The notes under the pieces were generated by a model. That model worked only from the letters and a program-made list of their open reading frames with translations. It made no database searches and was not told the origin of the DNA. From Shimia sp040370365 (GTDB taxonomy: Bacteria; Pseudomonadota; Alphaproteobacteria; Rhodobacterales; Rhodobacteraceae): a DNA stretch of 64,000 bases. Both the position numbers and the translations under genes were made by a program. This document shows, in pieces, positions 63,446 to 64,000 of this stretch. The first letter of the stretch is position 1; the number at the start of each line of letters is the position of its first letter. The DNA lies in contig NZ_BAABWQ010000003.1 in NCBI RefSeq assembly GCF_040370365.1, forward strand, positions 868,001 through 932,000, written 5' to 3'.

Positions 63446-64000
63446 CTATGCGGCGAGCTTTCCAAGCGCCCAGCGCACGTTCTTGCGCACATCGGGGTCG
63501 TTGTCGTTTGCGTATTTTTCGAGGAACTGCACCGTTTCCGGCACCGCCAATTCTCCCAGAACCGCCGCACATTCTTTGCGCAGGTTTGGCACCGGCAAAT
63601 CCATCATTGGACCAATTTTCATTGCTGCTTCTGTGGCGCCAAGCTTACCCAATGAGCGCACCGCCTTCAGGCGGACCTGCCAATAACTGTCGTCCAGCGC
63701 GGTCAGCAGGTTGGGCACGCAGGAGGTCTCGCCAGATTTGGCCAGCGTTTCTGCAGCGGATTCACGCACGATCCACTCCGGATCATCCAACGCTTCGATC
63801 AGTGTTTTTTCTGCGTGTTCCGACTTGGAAAAACCCAGCGCGGCCACAGCAGCGCGGCGTACCTTTGGCTCTTCATCATTCGCCGCATCCCGGAGAGCTG
63901 GCAGAGATAACTCATCCTGAAGCCAACCGACCACACCGACAGCTTCAACCCGAACCGCCGCAGAAGAATGTTTGAGCGCTTCAATGGCAGGGCCAATGGC
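63446..64000 (-). CDS. HEAT-repeat protein, 5' end beyond window
   Basis: The visible 184 C-terminal residues consist of about five HEAT-like (PBS lyase type) repeats of about 31 residues. Each has a helix pair ending in VRRAAVAALG, VRESAAETLA, VRLKAVRSLG, LRKECAAVLG or VRKNVRWALG. Such proteins act as scaffolds or as accessory parts of lyases and redox assemblies. The frame is open to the window edge, so the start is missing. A strong terminator follows. Nothing in the visible part indicates a specific partner. Confidence 0.82.
   Translation of the reverse strand, partial: AIGPAIEALKHSSAAVRVEAVGVVGWLQDELSLPALRDAANDEEPKVRRAAVAALGFSKSEHAEKTLIEALDDPEWIVRESAAETLAKSGETSCVPNLLTALDDSYWQVRLKAVRSLGKLGATEAAMKIGPMMDLPVPNLRKECAAVLGELAVPETVQFLEKYANDNDPDVRKNVRWALGKLAA

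Noticed and set aside
1..64000. CRISPR arrays, insertion sequences and phage genes
   Set aside because: Looked for short regular repeats, terminal inverted repeats with transposase genes, and phage structural or integrase motifs; none found.

Overview
The window reads as chromosomal DNA of a marine alphaproteobacterium of the Rhodobacteraceae (Roseobacter group). The protein families, the abundance of TRAP transporters, the BCCT and GMC enzymes, the moderately high G+C and the dense operons with 4-base ATGA/GTGA overlaps all fit. This is inferred from gene content; no rRNA gene is present to confirm it. The only RNA gene found is a tRNA-Arg(CCU). No CRISPR array, prophage, insertion sequence or integrase was seen.

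Layout. 1-1255 (minus): truncated hydroxypyruvate isomerase and a DUF1285 protein. 1312-8001 (plus): MoxR ATPase, DUF58, DUF4159/BatA-like and a large membrane protein, all translationally coupled (Bat-like envelope operon). 8188-12191: GpmI, EnvC-like amidase activator, CtpA protease, then a strong terminator. 12466-16176: RppH and a convergent four-gene membrane glycolipid operon (GT2, LAB_N, GT39, PAP2). 16487-18742: chemoreceptor. 18885-18961: tRNA-Arg. 19315-19791: GNAT acetyltransferase.

20171-29000 (plus) is the most unusual block. It holds a soluble Ser/Thr kinase, an FHA protein, a PP2C phosphatase, three different P-loop GTPases (one dynamin-sized), a small protein that may be roadblock/LC7-like, and an unrecognised 261-residue protein. 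Most junctions overlap. The kinase/FHA/phosphatase trio is known from type VI secretion control, but no secretion genes lie in the window. This is my main candidate for an undescribed system.

29094-45074 holds two catabolic blocks. The first has a racemase-like protein, a LysR regulator, a DadA-like FAD enzyme, a TRAP transporter and a BASS-like transporter. The second is a coupled minus-strand operon (aldehyde dehydrogenase, M19 dipeptidase homologue, 561-residue unknown, DUF3726, Ldh2-type reductase, then a BCCT transporter) with a divergent LysR gene. Its composition suggests breakdown of a betaine-like or N-heterocyclic solute.

45258-56655: a fused double class III CoA-transferase, two related GMC oxidoreductases, LysR and IclR regulators and a second TRAP transporter. 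56976-63140 (minus): ABC importer (binding protein, permease, unknown membrane protein, ATPase) coupled to SCO, PCuAC, a dihaem cytochrome c and a Crp/Fnr regulator, suggesting copper or respiratory-enzyme assembly. 63446-64000: truncated HEAT-repeat protein.
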